From Pyxicephalus adspersus (taxonomy: Eukaryota > Chordata > Amphibia > Anura > Pyxicephalidae): a stretch of 64,000 nt of DNA. The notes beneath the pieces were generated by a model. That model ran no database searches. It worked only from the letters and a program-made list of their open reading frames with translations, and was not told where the DNA came from. Below are positions 37,245-48,350 of the stretch, piece after piece; the first letter of the stretch is position 1, and each line of letters begins with the position of its first letter. Position numbers and translations under genes: made by a program. The stretch spans positions 15,114,815-15,178,814 of the forward strand of contig NC_092864.1 in assembly GCF_032062135.1 (NCBI RefSeq). The letters are read 5' to 3'.

Positions 37245-37375
37245 ATGACATATGACTTTGGTAGGGACATTGGATTTTGAGCTCCTCTGAGGAACAGTTA
37301 GCGACATGACTATGGAATCTATAAACCCTACAGAATATGTTAGCTCTATATAAATATAAATATGAATGAAATACT
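37245..37375 (+). mobile_element. SINE 3' tail fragment
   Basis: GGTAGGGACATTGGATTTTG, AGCGACATGACTATGG and TAGCTCTATATAAATA follow the tail of the SINE at 43.3 kb. The head is missing. Confidence 0.65.
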
Positions 37376-39913
37376 CTTTAACTACAAATTAGCAATCTGT
37401 AACTTGCTGATCTTTTCCATTCCTTGGGTGTGGGTAAGAGTCACTAGCCGTAATACCTTTGGCTTAAGCTGTACCACCCTGATTTCTTATCTTAGCTTAC
37501 ATAGTCAAAATTATTAACCAGCTACAAATACTCTTCTTACGTAGGTGGCATGCAAAGATCATCTTTGATCTTTTCTGTAGCTTAAAGAATATCTCTATCA
37601 ATTGTTTTATTCAAGCATTGGATAGAGAAATGATTTCAGCCTTACTTTCCCACCTTTGTTCTGTTGGAAAGATTCCTTTACTTCATCTCCTAGGTATGCA
37701 ACAAGAAGTTGGGGTATATCTCTCCAAATTGCGTTTCAGCAAGAACAGTGTTCTCCATTGAATGATTTCTACTGTCTGGTAATGTAAAAGTTTGAAATCC
37801 ATTTATTCTTATCTATGCCAGTGGCAATGGTCACCAGGACAAATAGAGGGGGTGAATCGTCCCAGAAAGTTTTGTGTTGAGATACACTTTAGTTGCATCT
37901 GCACAATTGTTTAAAAAAATAAATGAAAAAAACTCTAGTAAAAAAGTTTTAATGCAGCTAAGATTTTGTTTAAAGGAGATGCATAAGGCCTGGCATGACA
38001 AAGCTATCAGGACCACATAAGTAAAGTTATGTTCTCGCTGTTCCAGTGCTTGATCTTAAGATCAAGATGTTCTATTCTTCATTATGAAGATCTCTACAAA
38101 GATTTACTGTATACTTGAATGGAGATATGAATATCCTTCTTATCCAAGGATGCTATCCAAGATTCGGTGCTGTGGGAAGTGAACTGCATAGGTGAGGAAA
38201 GTTGGGGCATTATATACCATTCAAATAACAAAGGACAGAATCATGTCAGGTGCCCAGTATGCAGAATCACTATAGGAATGAATCCTGGAGAAGCACATCA
38301 GAGGCCTCCAAAGATAAGTAACAAGACCAATGAATGGAAGCTGGTGTATGTTTAATGATGAAGCAACCGAATGTCCCACCACAAGACCCCATTGGTTGTT
38401 GAAGGACATGCAGTAGGTCAGCACACTTAATATTTTTGTTATTTGTGCAACTCTGAAGTTCTTGGTGCCTCTGAAAGATGTAATTGTAGGTTAGAAGTGT
38501 TGAGATTACCTCCACCTATTTATTTCCATGAAACCTTCCGGGTATGAGTTGGAAGACTTTTGGTAATGGAAGGTAATATTTAGGATGGATGAGTACTGTC
38601 ATCAGAGCTGTGTTCCTGGCAACTGCATAATCCAATGGCCTACAGACATCTCAAGGTTGTCATGTATCACTTTCAGTTCTGGTATGGTACCTGCTGGCAG
38701 TTACGCAGAATAAATTACCCCATATGGTTAGAATCTCTGGCTGGCAGGAACATCAGAGCGGCTCATGGTTCCTATTGTATTTACATATTTGCAGATTGCC
38801 CAGCATATGTGTTCTGCAGCAATGACCCAGAAAGTATTAAAGGTCAGGAGAAGACCTTTTTTCAGGAGAACAGGGCACTTGACCTGGTTCTGTCCTTTTT
38901 TAGTGTAGCCACTCTTGTTTAAATGGTATACAATGGAAAATAGTGAAGGTTTTTTAGACCCATTAATAGGCAAAGGACACAGCTCTCCTGAGAAGGTCAG
39001 AAGGAGACAATTTTTAAAAGGAGGAAAAACCCTATCTAACTTTAGGTGTATGTCCCATTTCTCCCCAGGGCTAATATAGTGATATTGGCAATGGAAAAGA
39101 CTCAAATGCAGACATTTGCCAGTGAGGGACAATGAATGAAGAATCATTTTATAATCTGTGCCAGTATTATCTTCTCCTTACCATTCAGGACAACTGGACC
39201 TCTGATAAGAACTAGTTTGTAAGACAAGTTATGGTGGCTGGGAAAAATGTCATACTGAGTAAACATATGGTGGCTGCCAAGAAGAATGTCATACTGAATA
39301 AGCATATGCTGGGGGTCCTATCTAGAAATTACTTTAGGCATATCTACCCCCCCCTAATTTTTTTTTACTTTTAGGGTTTTCCCATGTATACATTCCTTTG
39401 TTGTACCTATAGGGATCTAAAATTCAAACATGTCTTCCTTTGCTTATCACCATTACATAGTAGAGTGAAGGGACTAGTTTTTTCACATAATAAAGATAAA
39501 GCTTTTTGTAATGTCTTTAGGCTCACAAGAGGTGACAAGGACATGGCATTTCTAGCAAGATCAACAACTTTTTATGTACTTGCTGAAAACGTTCTTCATC
39601 TCAAAAATGTAAAAACAATTGCAGCCACATGCATTCACATTTAAGAACAGGTACACTGGTTTTGGGTTTACTAACACTTTAGCACCCCGTCTCACAATGC
39701 AAGTCAAAAGTTGGCCAACTTACTGAAAACACTCCCAGGGTGGTTGATATTTCAACAGTTGTTAAACAGGCAGAGTCATCAGATAATGTACCCAGTGACA
39801 TTGTTAACTGTGCCTTTTATCAATAAAAGTGAATAATGCTGCCCTGTGTCAAATATTTGAGAACACAACCACGAACTACATAGACACAATGATTTACACG
39901 ATTTTGTCATCTC

Positions 39914-40201
39914 TAAAGCTATGTACACACATTAAATTAATGTGGCTGGAAACGGTCCTTCCTTATTGTTTCCAACGTTAGGGGAAGGAAAGAACGCTGT
40001 ACACACAATTCTGTTTAGTTCTTTGGAAAGGGGAGGACAAGTGAGGGGCACCCCTAGGAGCCATTCTCCATAGCAAAGTACAGCTTGAACTTGAACTGAT
40101 CAAAGAACAATCCAGAGGAACTACTGTACATGCGCTTCATTTTGGCCCAAGATGACCCTGGGCTTCAAGATGGACGACAGCCATTGTGTACATAGCCTAA
40201 A
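39914..40201. mobile_element. MITE with GTACACAC ends, copy 2
   Basis: AAAGCTATGTACACACA and TGTGTACATAGCCTAA are nearly perfect inverted ends. The interior has CTGGAAACGG and ATTGTTTCCAACG like the other copies. Confidence 0.75.
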
Positions 40202-41831
40202 CCAGCAATTCCATACAATGGGGCATTAGTTTTGGTGACTGCAATAGCCATGGGTCTGCCTCAGCAGAGGATGGGGTTGTTAGCCTTTTGCAGAAGAACT
40301 AACTGCTTTCACATCGAGAGCAAGGTTCCTTCTCTACAGAATGCTGCTGGGGCTTTTCTAGGGCATGGGTGATTTTTTGAAAAATATCAGACTTTGCACA
40401 CCTTTCCCTTTGACATACCTGAATATATTTAGCTTATGTTAACATAAAGCCAATTGGGAATAACCATGAAAAAGAGATATTGGATGCTAGTTCTACTTTT
40501 TCTGCTTTGAAAAAGAGCTGCATAATTAATATGTAATCTTACAGCAGAATGTTACGCAAACCCAGAGATTTTTATTTTGTTCTTGTTCCAGCAAATGTGA
40601 TAAATTCTCTGCCCCACGGCATACTTCATGCAGGACGTCCCTTTTGGAATATTACTGCACCACCATAAGGCATCGAGTGTAAACCACTGCGTCATTGTAC
40701 CAAATTGCATTCCAAGTATTCCTTGTTGGCACATTTAAATTTCCCTTATGATTGATGCTGCAATACTGTGTGCGTTAACATTTATCATTTAGATAAAATA
40801 TGGATAAAAAATGGGTGACGGAGTGGAAGGCGCCAAACATAAGAACTCTATAGTATTCATCAAATGGCCAACCAAGCCAGGCAAGACGCCAAGAGGCGAT
40901 AAGGTTAACAGGAGCACTGCAAATAATAATTTGTTCTGTATCTTTTTGTGTTTCCGGGCATGAAACACAAAGACTTATCTAAAAGATTTTTTAATGTCTT
41001 TTGAAACTGTGTGCAAAATTAAGTAAACTTAATGTTCTGCATTGTTTTGTGTAAGGCAGCTGTGGATTTGCTGGGTCTGCACCTTTCTGTCCGAAAGTGC
41101 AAGTCACAATGCCGGGTGTTTTTTCTTGGTAAAACCAACTTTCTGCGAGCCTAGGTCATTATGGATTTTTGACATTAGGTAGCATGAATTTACAGTATGT
41201 TGCTGCATAAAAATTGGCTCTCACATTCAATTTGTGAATGCTGTTCTCTGCAGCATTAAGGACTGCTGATGCCAACGTAGAAGAGGAAGGACCAAAGCTT
41301 GTCAAGTTATGGATAAGACAGCTGGAGTTAAGTCAGGGAGGGACAGATGAAGAGGATTTGGGGGTACAAACTGGTATTAGGCTTGAATGTTGGATTTTAG
41401 TGCTGAGACAACACCAACATCCCTTCCAGGTAAGCCCCACTTTGTTTCTCCAATGGATTGGTGCCCATTACTGAATTATTATCATTTTTTTCTGCCTTTC
41501 CAGCAAATAACAATATCTATATGCCCATTTCTAAATATCACTCAACTCTTATGCCCTCCCCTCTGCCCCACATCTCCAAATAGCAGCTCTTTTGCCCGTT
41601 TTGAATCTTCTCTCCTGTGGTTTTTGACAAATACTGGTACTGTTTTTTTTTTTTTTTGTTTTTTTGGAGAATCCCACACACAAACACAGGGCATTTCCAT
41701 GAATTCAGATAGTGTTCCATTCATTATTTGGACCTGGGACCCAAAAAGTGCTACAAGGCAGGAGTCCTTAGCTTTTCCCTATGTTATCTTATCTTTACTT
41801 TATCTTATCATATGGTAATCCTCTAGTAGGT

Positions 41832-42700
41832 TTAGCCTTGTATACACGTCAAATGGATGTCAGATGATTGTAGCTGGAAACAATCTTTCAAAGAAACATA
41901 GTAAGGTTGAAAAAAAGTCCATCAAGTTTAACCACTAGGAAAATAAACATATCCCAAATAAAAAAATCCTGGTTCAGTTTGCTCCAACTTGGGAGAAAAG
42001 ATCCTTCCTGATCGCATGAGGCAATTGGATGTTCCCTGGATCAACAGTCTCTGATATCTTTACTTTAAATCCTTAATCCCCAGTTATATTCTGTACTTCT
42101 AGAAAAGTGTCCAGCTTTTTTCTTAAAGCAATCTATAGTAGTTGCTGAAACTAATTCCTAAGGGAGCCGATTCCACATTTTCATAGACCTTGCAGTGAAG
42201 AATCCCTTCCTTATCCGGAGCTTAAACTTATTTTCCTCCAGATGCAAAGATTGCCCTCTTGTTCTTTGTAATGATCTCAAAGTGAATAATTGAGAGTTCT
42301 CTATATGGACCATTTATATATTTATACAGGGTGATCATATCCCTCCTTATACGTCTCTTCTCAAGAGAGAATAGATTCAGTTCAGCTAATCTCTCCTCAT
42401 AGCTGAGCTCCTCCATTCCTTTTATTAGTTTACTTTACCTTCTCTGCACTCTCCCAAATTCCACAACATAATTTTTGTGAACTGGTGCCCAAAACTGGAC
42501 TGCATATTCCAGATGAGGTCTGACCAATGCTTTGTACAATGTTTTGTTATTGTTTCCAGTGACAGATAAATGAATGAGCATTATATACACAGGGTCATTC
42601 TGTTCAATGAGGAGGGGAAGAACAAGCAAGCCACCCACTGTGCTCTCTTCCGATACAGTGGTCATTCCAGAATGGTTGTTCATCCTCTGTGGCCTTTGCT
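41832..42700. mobile_element. MITE with GTACACAC ends, copy 3, split by a LINE
   Basis: TAGCCTTGTATACACGTC to GGAAACAATCTTTCA (41892) is the left part. From about 42553, TTGTTTCCAGTGACAG, GGGTCATTCTGTTCAATGAG and AACAAGCAAGC continue the family in order. The LINE 3' end at 41893-42552 separates them. The right boundary is unclear. Confidence 0.6.
41893..42552 (-). mobile_element. Second copy of the Rex1/CR1-like LINE, 3' end only
   Basis: The minus strand has LYKALVRPHLEYAVQFWAP, FGRVQRR, MEELSYEERLAELNLFSLEK and DMITLYKYINGPYREL, nearly the same as the element at 44.4 kb, and ends in the same 3' sequence. Several frame changes make it inactive. It interrupts a MITE whose two halves flank it (41832-41892 and about 42553-42700). 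Confidence 0.85.
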
Positions 42701-43337
42701 TGCCTAAACCGGTGATGGGACAAGTAGACAAGTAGACAAGTAGAGTTCTCTGCATACTTGTCAAGGCCTAATTTCACATACTGTACATTGCCCTGTTGCG
42801 ATGCAGCTCCAGACAATTCACCAGGGCAATGGGTTGTAGAATTGATATGGAAGACAGTGGATGAGTAAATTTGCTAAGCTGTCCCAATCACATTACTTTT
42901 TATTGTCACAGTGTAAAATGATAGCACTTTATATGGAGATAAAAAAGAAGTTATTTATTGCTGTTTTTATCACCAGTGTGTAAAGGTGCATCAGGGTATA
43001 CTCCTTGCAAGTGATCCATCTTGTCATTATTCCCTAGTCTAGTATAGTCTAGGTATAAATATGTATTTACCTACAGTATATAACATTTAGGAATTCCTGA
43101 ACAAAGTCACCTTCTTACAAAACACCAAATGGCTCTGGGACTTGAACCTTCCAAAATGATCCCCCACTAAAGTAACTGGCTTTTTCTTCTAACGCAGAGT
43201 CCGAGTCCCCCTGCTGCATTCTTAAGAATACAAAAATTAACTAAAAATCCAATATTAAAAGTGTGTACTTGCAGGCCCCATCACTAGAGTTTTCTAGGCA
43301 GAAAGCGCTGAACTGTCCCAATCGTTTTGATTTCTCT

Positions 43338-43668
43338 GGTCTTTACAGCGCTATGTCCTGGGTTTGAATCTCGGCCAGCACACTATCTGCATGGAGTTTG
43401 CAGGTCCCCCCGTGTTTGCATGGGTTTCCTCTGCATACTCCGGTTTCCTCCCACATTCCAAAAACATGCAGTAGGTTAATTGGCTTCCCCCCAAAATTGA
43501 CCTTAGACTGTATTATTGACATATGATTATTAGATTAGATATTAGATTAGATTAGGACATTAGATTGTGAGCCCCTTTGAAGGACAGCTAGTGACATGAC
43601 TATCGACTTTGTAAAGCGCTTCAGAATATGTCAGTGCTATATAAATACGGTGTAATAATAATATTAAC
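43338..43668 (+). mobile_element. SINE with tRNA-like B box and L2-like tail
   Basis: GGGTTTGAATCTCG at about 43361 fits a polymerase III B box. It is followed by ATCTGCATGGAGTTTGCAGG, CCTCCCACATTCCAAAAACA, TTAGATTGTGAGCCCC, TGACATGACTATCGACTTTG and GTGCTATATAAATACGG with a short ATA tail. The last part matches the L2-type 3' tails at 61.3 and 59.5 kb, so the SINE probably uses the L2 machinery. The A-box part is missing, so the copy is 5' truncated. Confidence 0.75.
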
Positions 43669-43904
43669 TGGGGTGTGTCCTCTGCCTACATACTTTGTAC
43701 TAAAATCTCTCTTTCTCATCTTGAATGGTTGGAAAGTATGGGATTAATAACGGTTATAAAATGCAAATTCTGATGACCCCCCCGACCCTTTTTCTTTTTG
43801 AGAAAGTGCATCCCTATATCACTTGATGATTGACAAGAATTGTGGCTGGATAGATTGTCTGTGGCAATACTCTTTGAACAGTTGTCATTGATAGTTTAAT
43901 ACAG

Positions 43905-44000
43905 TGGTCGCCAACCGATGGTCTGCGAGAAAATTTTGGTGATCTGCTGCTCTGGGCAGTGCACCCCCGAGCAGGGTCAAGAGAAGGACCCACATAATTA
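43905..44000 (+). mobile_element. hAT-like MITE, left end only
   Basis: CAGTGGTCGCCAACCGATGG, CTGCTCTGGGCAG and AGCAGGGTCAAGAGAAGGA match the left third of the element at 11793. The right part is missing. Confidence 0.65.
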
Positions 44001-44105
44001 TTTTACACCGCATAATTGTGGGGCTGTGTGTTTCTTCCTTCTGTTTTACCCCTCATAGTTTTGGGGGGGGGCGGGCTGTGCTGTGTGTTGTGTGCTGTGT
44101 GGTGT

Positions 44106-44306
44106 GCTGTGTACAGAGAATCCCCTACTTTTTTAGTGGGCCTGTGCTGCACGGACCACGACCAATCTGATTTAAAGAAAGTTCTCTGCACAGAGTCCAG
44201 TGTCAGTGCAGGCTCCATGCAGAGAACTTTCTTGGATTCATAGTGGCCATGGTCTGTATGGGTCCCACACAGCACACGCCCACTACAAACGTAGGGGATT
44301 CCCTGT

Positions 44307-44312
<6 letters not shown>
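44106..44312. mobile_element. Fold-back element with arms of about 95 bp
   Basis: GTGTACAGAGAATCCCCTAC, TTTAGTGGGC and AAAGAAAGTTCTCTGCA are mirrored by TGCAGAGAACTTTCTTGGAT, GCCCACTACAAACG and TAGGGGATTCCCTGTACAC. It joins directly to the (CA)n run. Confidence 0.85.

Positions 44313-44342
<30 letters not shown>
44311..44342 (+). repeat. (CA)n microsatellite, about 16 units
   Basis: CACACA run directly right of the fold-back element at 44106-44312. Confidence 0.95.
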
Positions 44343-44344
<2 letters not shown>

Positions 44345-44443
44345 GCCACATATTATTCATTTCAGGACAGAGGCTGCGAGCCAGTAAAAAACTTAACACA
44401 GGCCTCAATTGGCCCGAAGGCCAGACTTTGGACATGCCTGGTT
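44341..44443 (+). mobile_element. hAT-like element, right end fragment
   Basis: CGGGCCACATATTATTCAT, CAATTGGCCCGAAGGCCAGA and TTTGGACATGCCTGGTTTAA have the form of a hAT right terminus. It directly abuts the LINE that starts near 44436. Confidence 0.5.
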
Positions 44444-45585
44444 TAAGGTTAATAGTGGTATACCCCAGGGTTCAGTGTTGGGACCTTTACTGTGTAACAT
44501 CTTTATAAATGATATATATGAGTTTGGGATTAAAAGTACCATTTCTGTGTTTGCAGATGACACCAAACTATGTAACGGAATTAAGTCCATACAGGATGTC
44601 TATAATCTACAAGCAGACCTGGATGTACTGTTAGATTGGGCAGCCAAGTGGCAAATGACATTTAATATAGATAAATGTAAAGTTATGCATTTTGGGGCTA
44701 ACATGCATGCTTCATACTGTCTAGGGGGAATACATTTGGGGGAGTCAGAAATGGAAAAGGATCTGAGGGTTCTGGTAGATCATAGACTTATTACCAGCAT
44801 GCAATGCCAAGCTGGAATATCTAAAGCTAGGAAAGTACTTTCTTGTAATAAAAGAGGAATATACTGCAGAGATGGAGACATAATCCTGCCCCTGTACAAA
44901 GCATTGGTCAGACCACATCTGGAATATGCAGTCCAGTTTTGGGCACCAGTTCACAAAAAGGACATTGTGAAATTGGGGAGAGTGCAGAGAAGGGCAACTA
45001 AACTAAAAAAAGGAATGGAGGAGTTTAGCTATGAGGTGAGATTAGCTGAACTGAATCTATTCTCCCTTGAGAAGAGACGTATAAGGGGGATATGATCACC
45101 CTGTATAAATATATAAACGGTCCATATAGAGAACTCTCTTCCCAAATATTCACTTTGAGATCATTACTAAGAACAAGAGGGCACTCTGTGTCTGGAGGAA
45201 AAAAAGTTTAAGCTCCGGATAAGGAAGGGATTCTTCACTGTAAGGTCTGTGAAAATGTGGAATCGGCTCCCTCAGGAAGTATTTTCAGCAACTACTATAG
45301 ATTGCTTTAAGAAAAAGCTGGATGATTTCTAGAAGCACAGAAAATATTATAAATAATAATAAAGATAACAGAGACTGTTTATCCAGGGAACATCGGATTG
45401 CCTCATGGGATCAGGAAGGAATTGTTTTCCCCTGTTGAAGCAAATTGTAGCAGGGTTTTTTTGCCTTCCCCTGGACCAATTATGTCTTATAGGGTTTTAT
45501 ATCTGGGATATGTTTATTTCCCTTGTGGTCGAACTTGATGGACTTTGTTTTTTTTCAACCTGACCTACTATGTAACTATTTTACT
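44436..45585 (+). mobile_element. Rex1/CR1-like LINE, reverse transcriptase fragment
   Basis: The frame to 45095 shows reverse transcriptase blocks GIPQGSVLGPLLCNIFINDI and FADDTKL (catalytic Asp pair), then MTFNIDKCKVMHFG, LYKALVRPHLEYAVQFWAP and LNLFSLEKRRIRG. The last motif shifts frame near 45090, where the protein continues as DMITLYKYINGPYRELSS and ends with WNRLPQEVFSATTIDCFKKK. The 3' end resembles CTTGATGGACTTTG followed by TTTTCAACCTG. It is 5' truncated against a hAT-like fragment at 44341-44443. Clade assignment is from motif memory; the inactivating frameshift is seen directly. Confidence 0.88.
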
Positions 45586-45649
45586 GGTTTACTAATAAAT
45601 ATTTTAATTTTAGTATTTGAGTAATTTTAAGAACCATAACTCTTTGGAT

Positions 45650-45970
45650 CAGCCTTTCTCAATCTTCTAAACTTTGATGAACCCTTAAAAACAATGTTTA
45701 GGTTTCGGGGAACCCTTGCTATTATCAGTCAATGGCAAAAACTTTATTTGCAAGCGTTGGCAGTGGAAAGAATGCCTACCATACATAAGTGGTGGAAAAG
45801 CTACCTTTACAGATTGGTAAATTGGTCCCTGGTTTGATGTAGCTGGCTCTGCCAATTGGTGTTGGCCTGCAACTATGCAGGTACCATCTTATTTGAGGTA
45901 ATTCGGCCACAGCTCTAGGAACCCCTTGCAACTTCTGGAGGAACCCTTGAGTTCTGTGGAAGCCTAGTTT
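45650..45970. mobile_element. hAT-like MITE, second family, copy D
   Basis: CAGCCTTTCTCAATCTTC at the left and GGAACCCTTGAGTTCTGTGG near the right. The interior has GCAGTGGAAAGAATGCC and AGCTGGCTCTGCCAATTGG. Confidence 0.65.
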
Positions 45971-47349
45971 AGAAGTTCTGTTCCCAATCCATAACAATCC
46001 TCACATGATATAACTGGCCTACCTGCATGCTCAATCAAGGGATTTGAGGAAACACCCATAATGCAGTATACATCACATTAAGCCCATGAAACAGGTTATC
46101 TGTGCACCCCTGTGTTTTATGTGCATTTATTGTGCTTTCCGATTGCATTTCTTTGGCGATTTCAAGGGTATAAATTGAAGCTCCAGCTGCACACCACTCA
46201 TCTAGTGAGTCTCTTTGGTGCATTGCTGCAAAGTCTTTTATAACCCAAATCACAATCTGTCAGCTCTAGACAGAGACTTCTAATGCACACTAATGCTGGC
46301 ACAAGGAGCTGATTCTGCTGATCTGACCTAGATTTCCTCTAGTAAAAATGTCATTTATGAGGGGTCATTGTGTCTGATTTGCTCCATATAACTATATCTG
46401 GATCCCAGAAAGAGGGTGATGCAAGAATTAAGTAAGTTTTAAATGGTGTAACTTGAACTTTAGGCTACATGCAGCCTATGCCAGTGAGTTAATTTAGTAT
46501 AGCTGTGGCTTGGCCACACTTGGCTGCTCCCTTGCAGTAAAATCCTATTCTTTTCTGTGGGAAGATCTGCATTGCATTGAATGAATTGCATCTGTGAGTG
46601 TTTTTAGGCCCAACTTAAAAGACAAACTATTTTGTAAAACTAAAGAACTGCAAGCAAGCGAGTTGTTTGTTGTAAAAGGGGCAGGTGATGTCCTGTCTGC
46701 AAAAAAAAATACTTATAGTAATTTCTTCTATAATGTACATTAAGCTGTGTCTGTGCAGGTCAGTGTACAATCCCAGCATACCTGGCTCATGCGCGGGAGT
46801 TGTGGCATTCCACCTGTCCAATTATAGCCAATGGTCGAAGATCCTGAACCTGGAAGAGAACCAGGGAAACATGCCAGCACCTACAAGGGAATGAGAAGAG
46901 GTGAATATACTTAAAAAATTGCAAACTCATGTAAGTTTATTATATTGAAGAATGAGCATCATCTGTCCCTTCTGCAATAGGCAACTAGCCTGCTTGGATT
47001 TTTGGGGTTGCGGCCAGTTCCTGGAAGTGACAGAAAGGCTTTTCCTTCTCTATAGCAGGAACTATACATAACCACAATGTCATCGCAAACACAGGGTCTA
47101 TGCATGCAAATCCATTGACTTGCAGTGTGGTTCACCACACTGGGCGCGTACCTGGGTGTGGCTAACCACATGTTTTTTGAGACATATCTGAAAGGGGCTA
47201 TAGACAATATCACCAAAAAGAAGCTTTGTTTGTGTCAGAAAAAAATATTTATGCATGGCTTTGTTATCTTTTCATAATAATTGCAAGAAAATATGATGAT
47301 AGGGGTTTCTAGGCACCCTTTGCATTAGGCTCAATAACCAGAGGTTATG
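45971..47349. other. Gene-free stretch
   Basis: No feature recognised beyond chance ORFs. Confidence 0.5.
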
Positions 47350-47519
47350 AGAAGTGTTGGTGTTCAAATTTGGGTTGTCCTTATATTCGACCCAAATATG
47401 ACTGCGGAATAAAAAACGAGATTTGATGGCACAAATTGGGTTAAAAAAATTGTAAAAAAAGGTGTTAAAAAAATAAACAGAAATTTTAAATTAATATATT
47501 GAGTGTTTGTGTTTATTTA

Positions 47520-47542
47520 CTTTTTTTTTTTTTTTTTTTTTT
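47520..47542 (+). repeat. Poly(T) run of about 23
   Basis: Lies in the palindrome-rich element, so it may be the tail of an unseen minus-strand retroinsertion. Confidence 0.85.
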
Positions 47543-47829
47543 ACAGGTTATCCTACAATGCAATCATTGAGAAGAGTGTGCGATCCCCGGGGCACTGTAC
47601 TAACCTGTAGTGCCCTGGGGATAGTAGAGGAACTGCAGAGTCTATCTGCAGTTAGGATCCCACAGTCACATGACCGTGGGAACTTTGTGGTCACAGCTGT
47701 GACTGCAGGCAATCCCCAGGCACTAGAGGTTGAATGGGGACAAGTTTCCGCATTCATCACATCTAGTGCCCTGTGTTCTTGGATAGAGAAACTCTATCCA
47801 AGAACACATACAACTTGTAAAGGGCTGCA

Positions 47830-48350
47830 AGACCCCTAGCTTAATGGATCTATATGCTAGAATCAAGGAAGTTCAACTAATGGAACTTCTTACAGCCAGG
47901 ATTCATGATAGATATGATAAATTCACAGCAATCTGGGCACCATGGGACTTACATCTGTTATCAATCACTAATATGCTTCAACATGTGACAGACAATCTTC
48001 AGTTGGCCCCTCCCAACGTGTCTCCTTCTATTGTCCCCTCGGAAATAACTCCGGGAACTCCTCCTAATTAAATGGCATATATTAACCATTAGTTCTGCAA
48101 TCTTCTGGTATCCTTGCTTCCCCCCCTCCCCCTTTTTCTTCTCTTTTTTTCTTTTTTCTTTGTTTGATCAACTAAGAAATCTTTGGTCTAATTCAAGACA
48201 TTATTGGAACTGTAGATTGCATAAGATGTGGTGTATAGAATAAGTCTCTTGTGAAATTCTGTATTTTGCTGTAATCTTGTTGGAGTTATTTATATGCTAC
48301 CTACTCTGGTTATTATTATATTGTTACAGTTTTTTTAAAAAAAAAAAAAG
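47830..48350 (+). mobile_element. L1-type LINE 3' tail with target-site duplication
   Basis: The frame from 47844 (MDLYARIKEVQLMELLTARI, FTAIWAPW) matches the extreme C-terminus of L1-clade ORF2, followed by a 3' UTR and an A-run at 48337-48349. A near-identical 14-bp sequence (AAAGGGCTGCAAGA, and AAAGGGCTGCAGGA after the A-run) lies on each side and is read as the target-site duplication. It sits inside an older palindromic element. Confidence 0.8.

Larger units (their letters stand above)
34219..41831. other. Gene-free stretch with MITEs
   Basis: Outside the listed elements, sequence is AT-rich and unrecognised. CCCCTGAGGAAGCC near 36047 and ACACCTGAGGAAGCC near 36370 recur. 37700-39150 has phrases shared with 12.5-12.8 kb (ACCAGGACAAATAGAGG), so it is partly repeat-derived. 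Confidence 0.5.

Noticed and set aside
43357..43375. Possible tRNA gene (B-box-like sequence)
   Set aside because: No A box or cloverleaf; it continues into a SINE tail.
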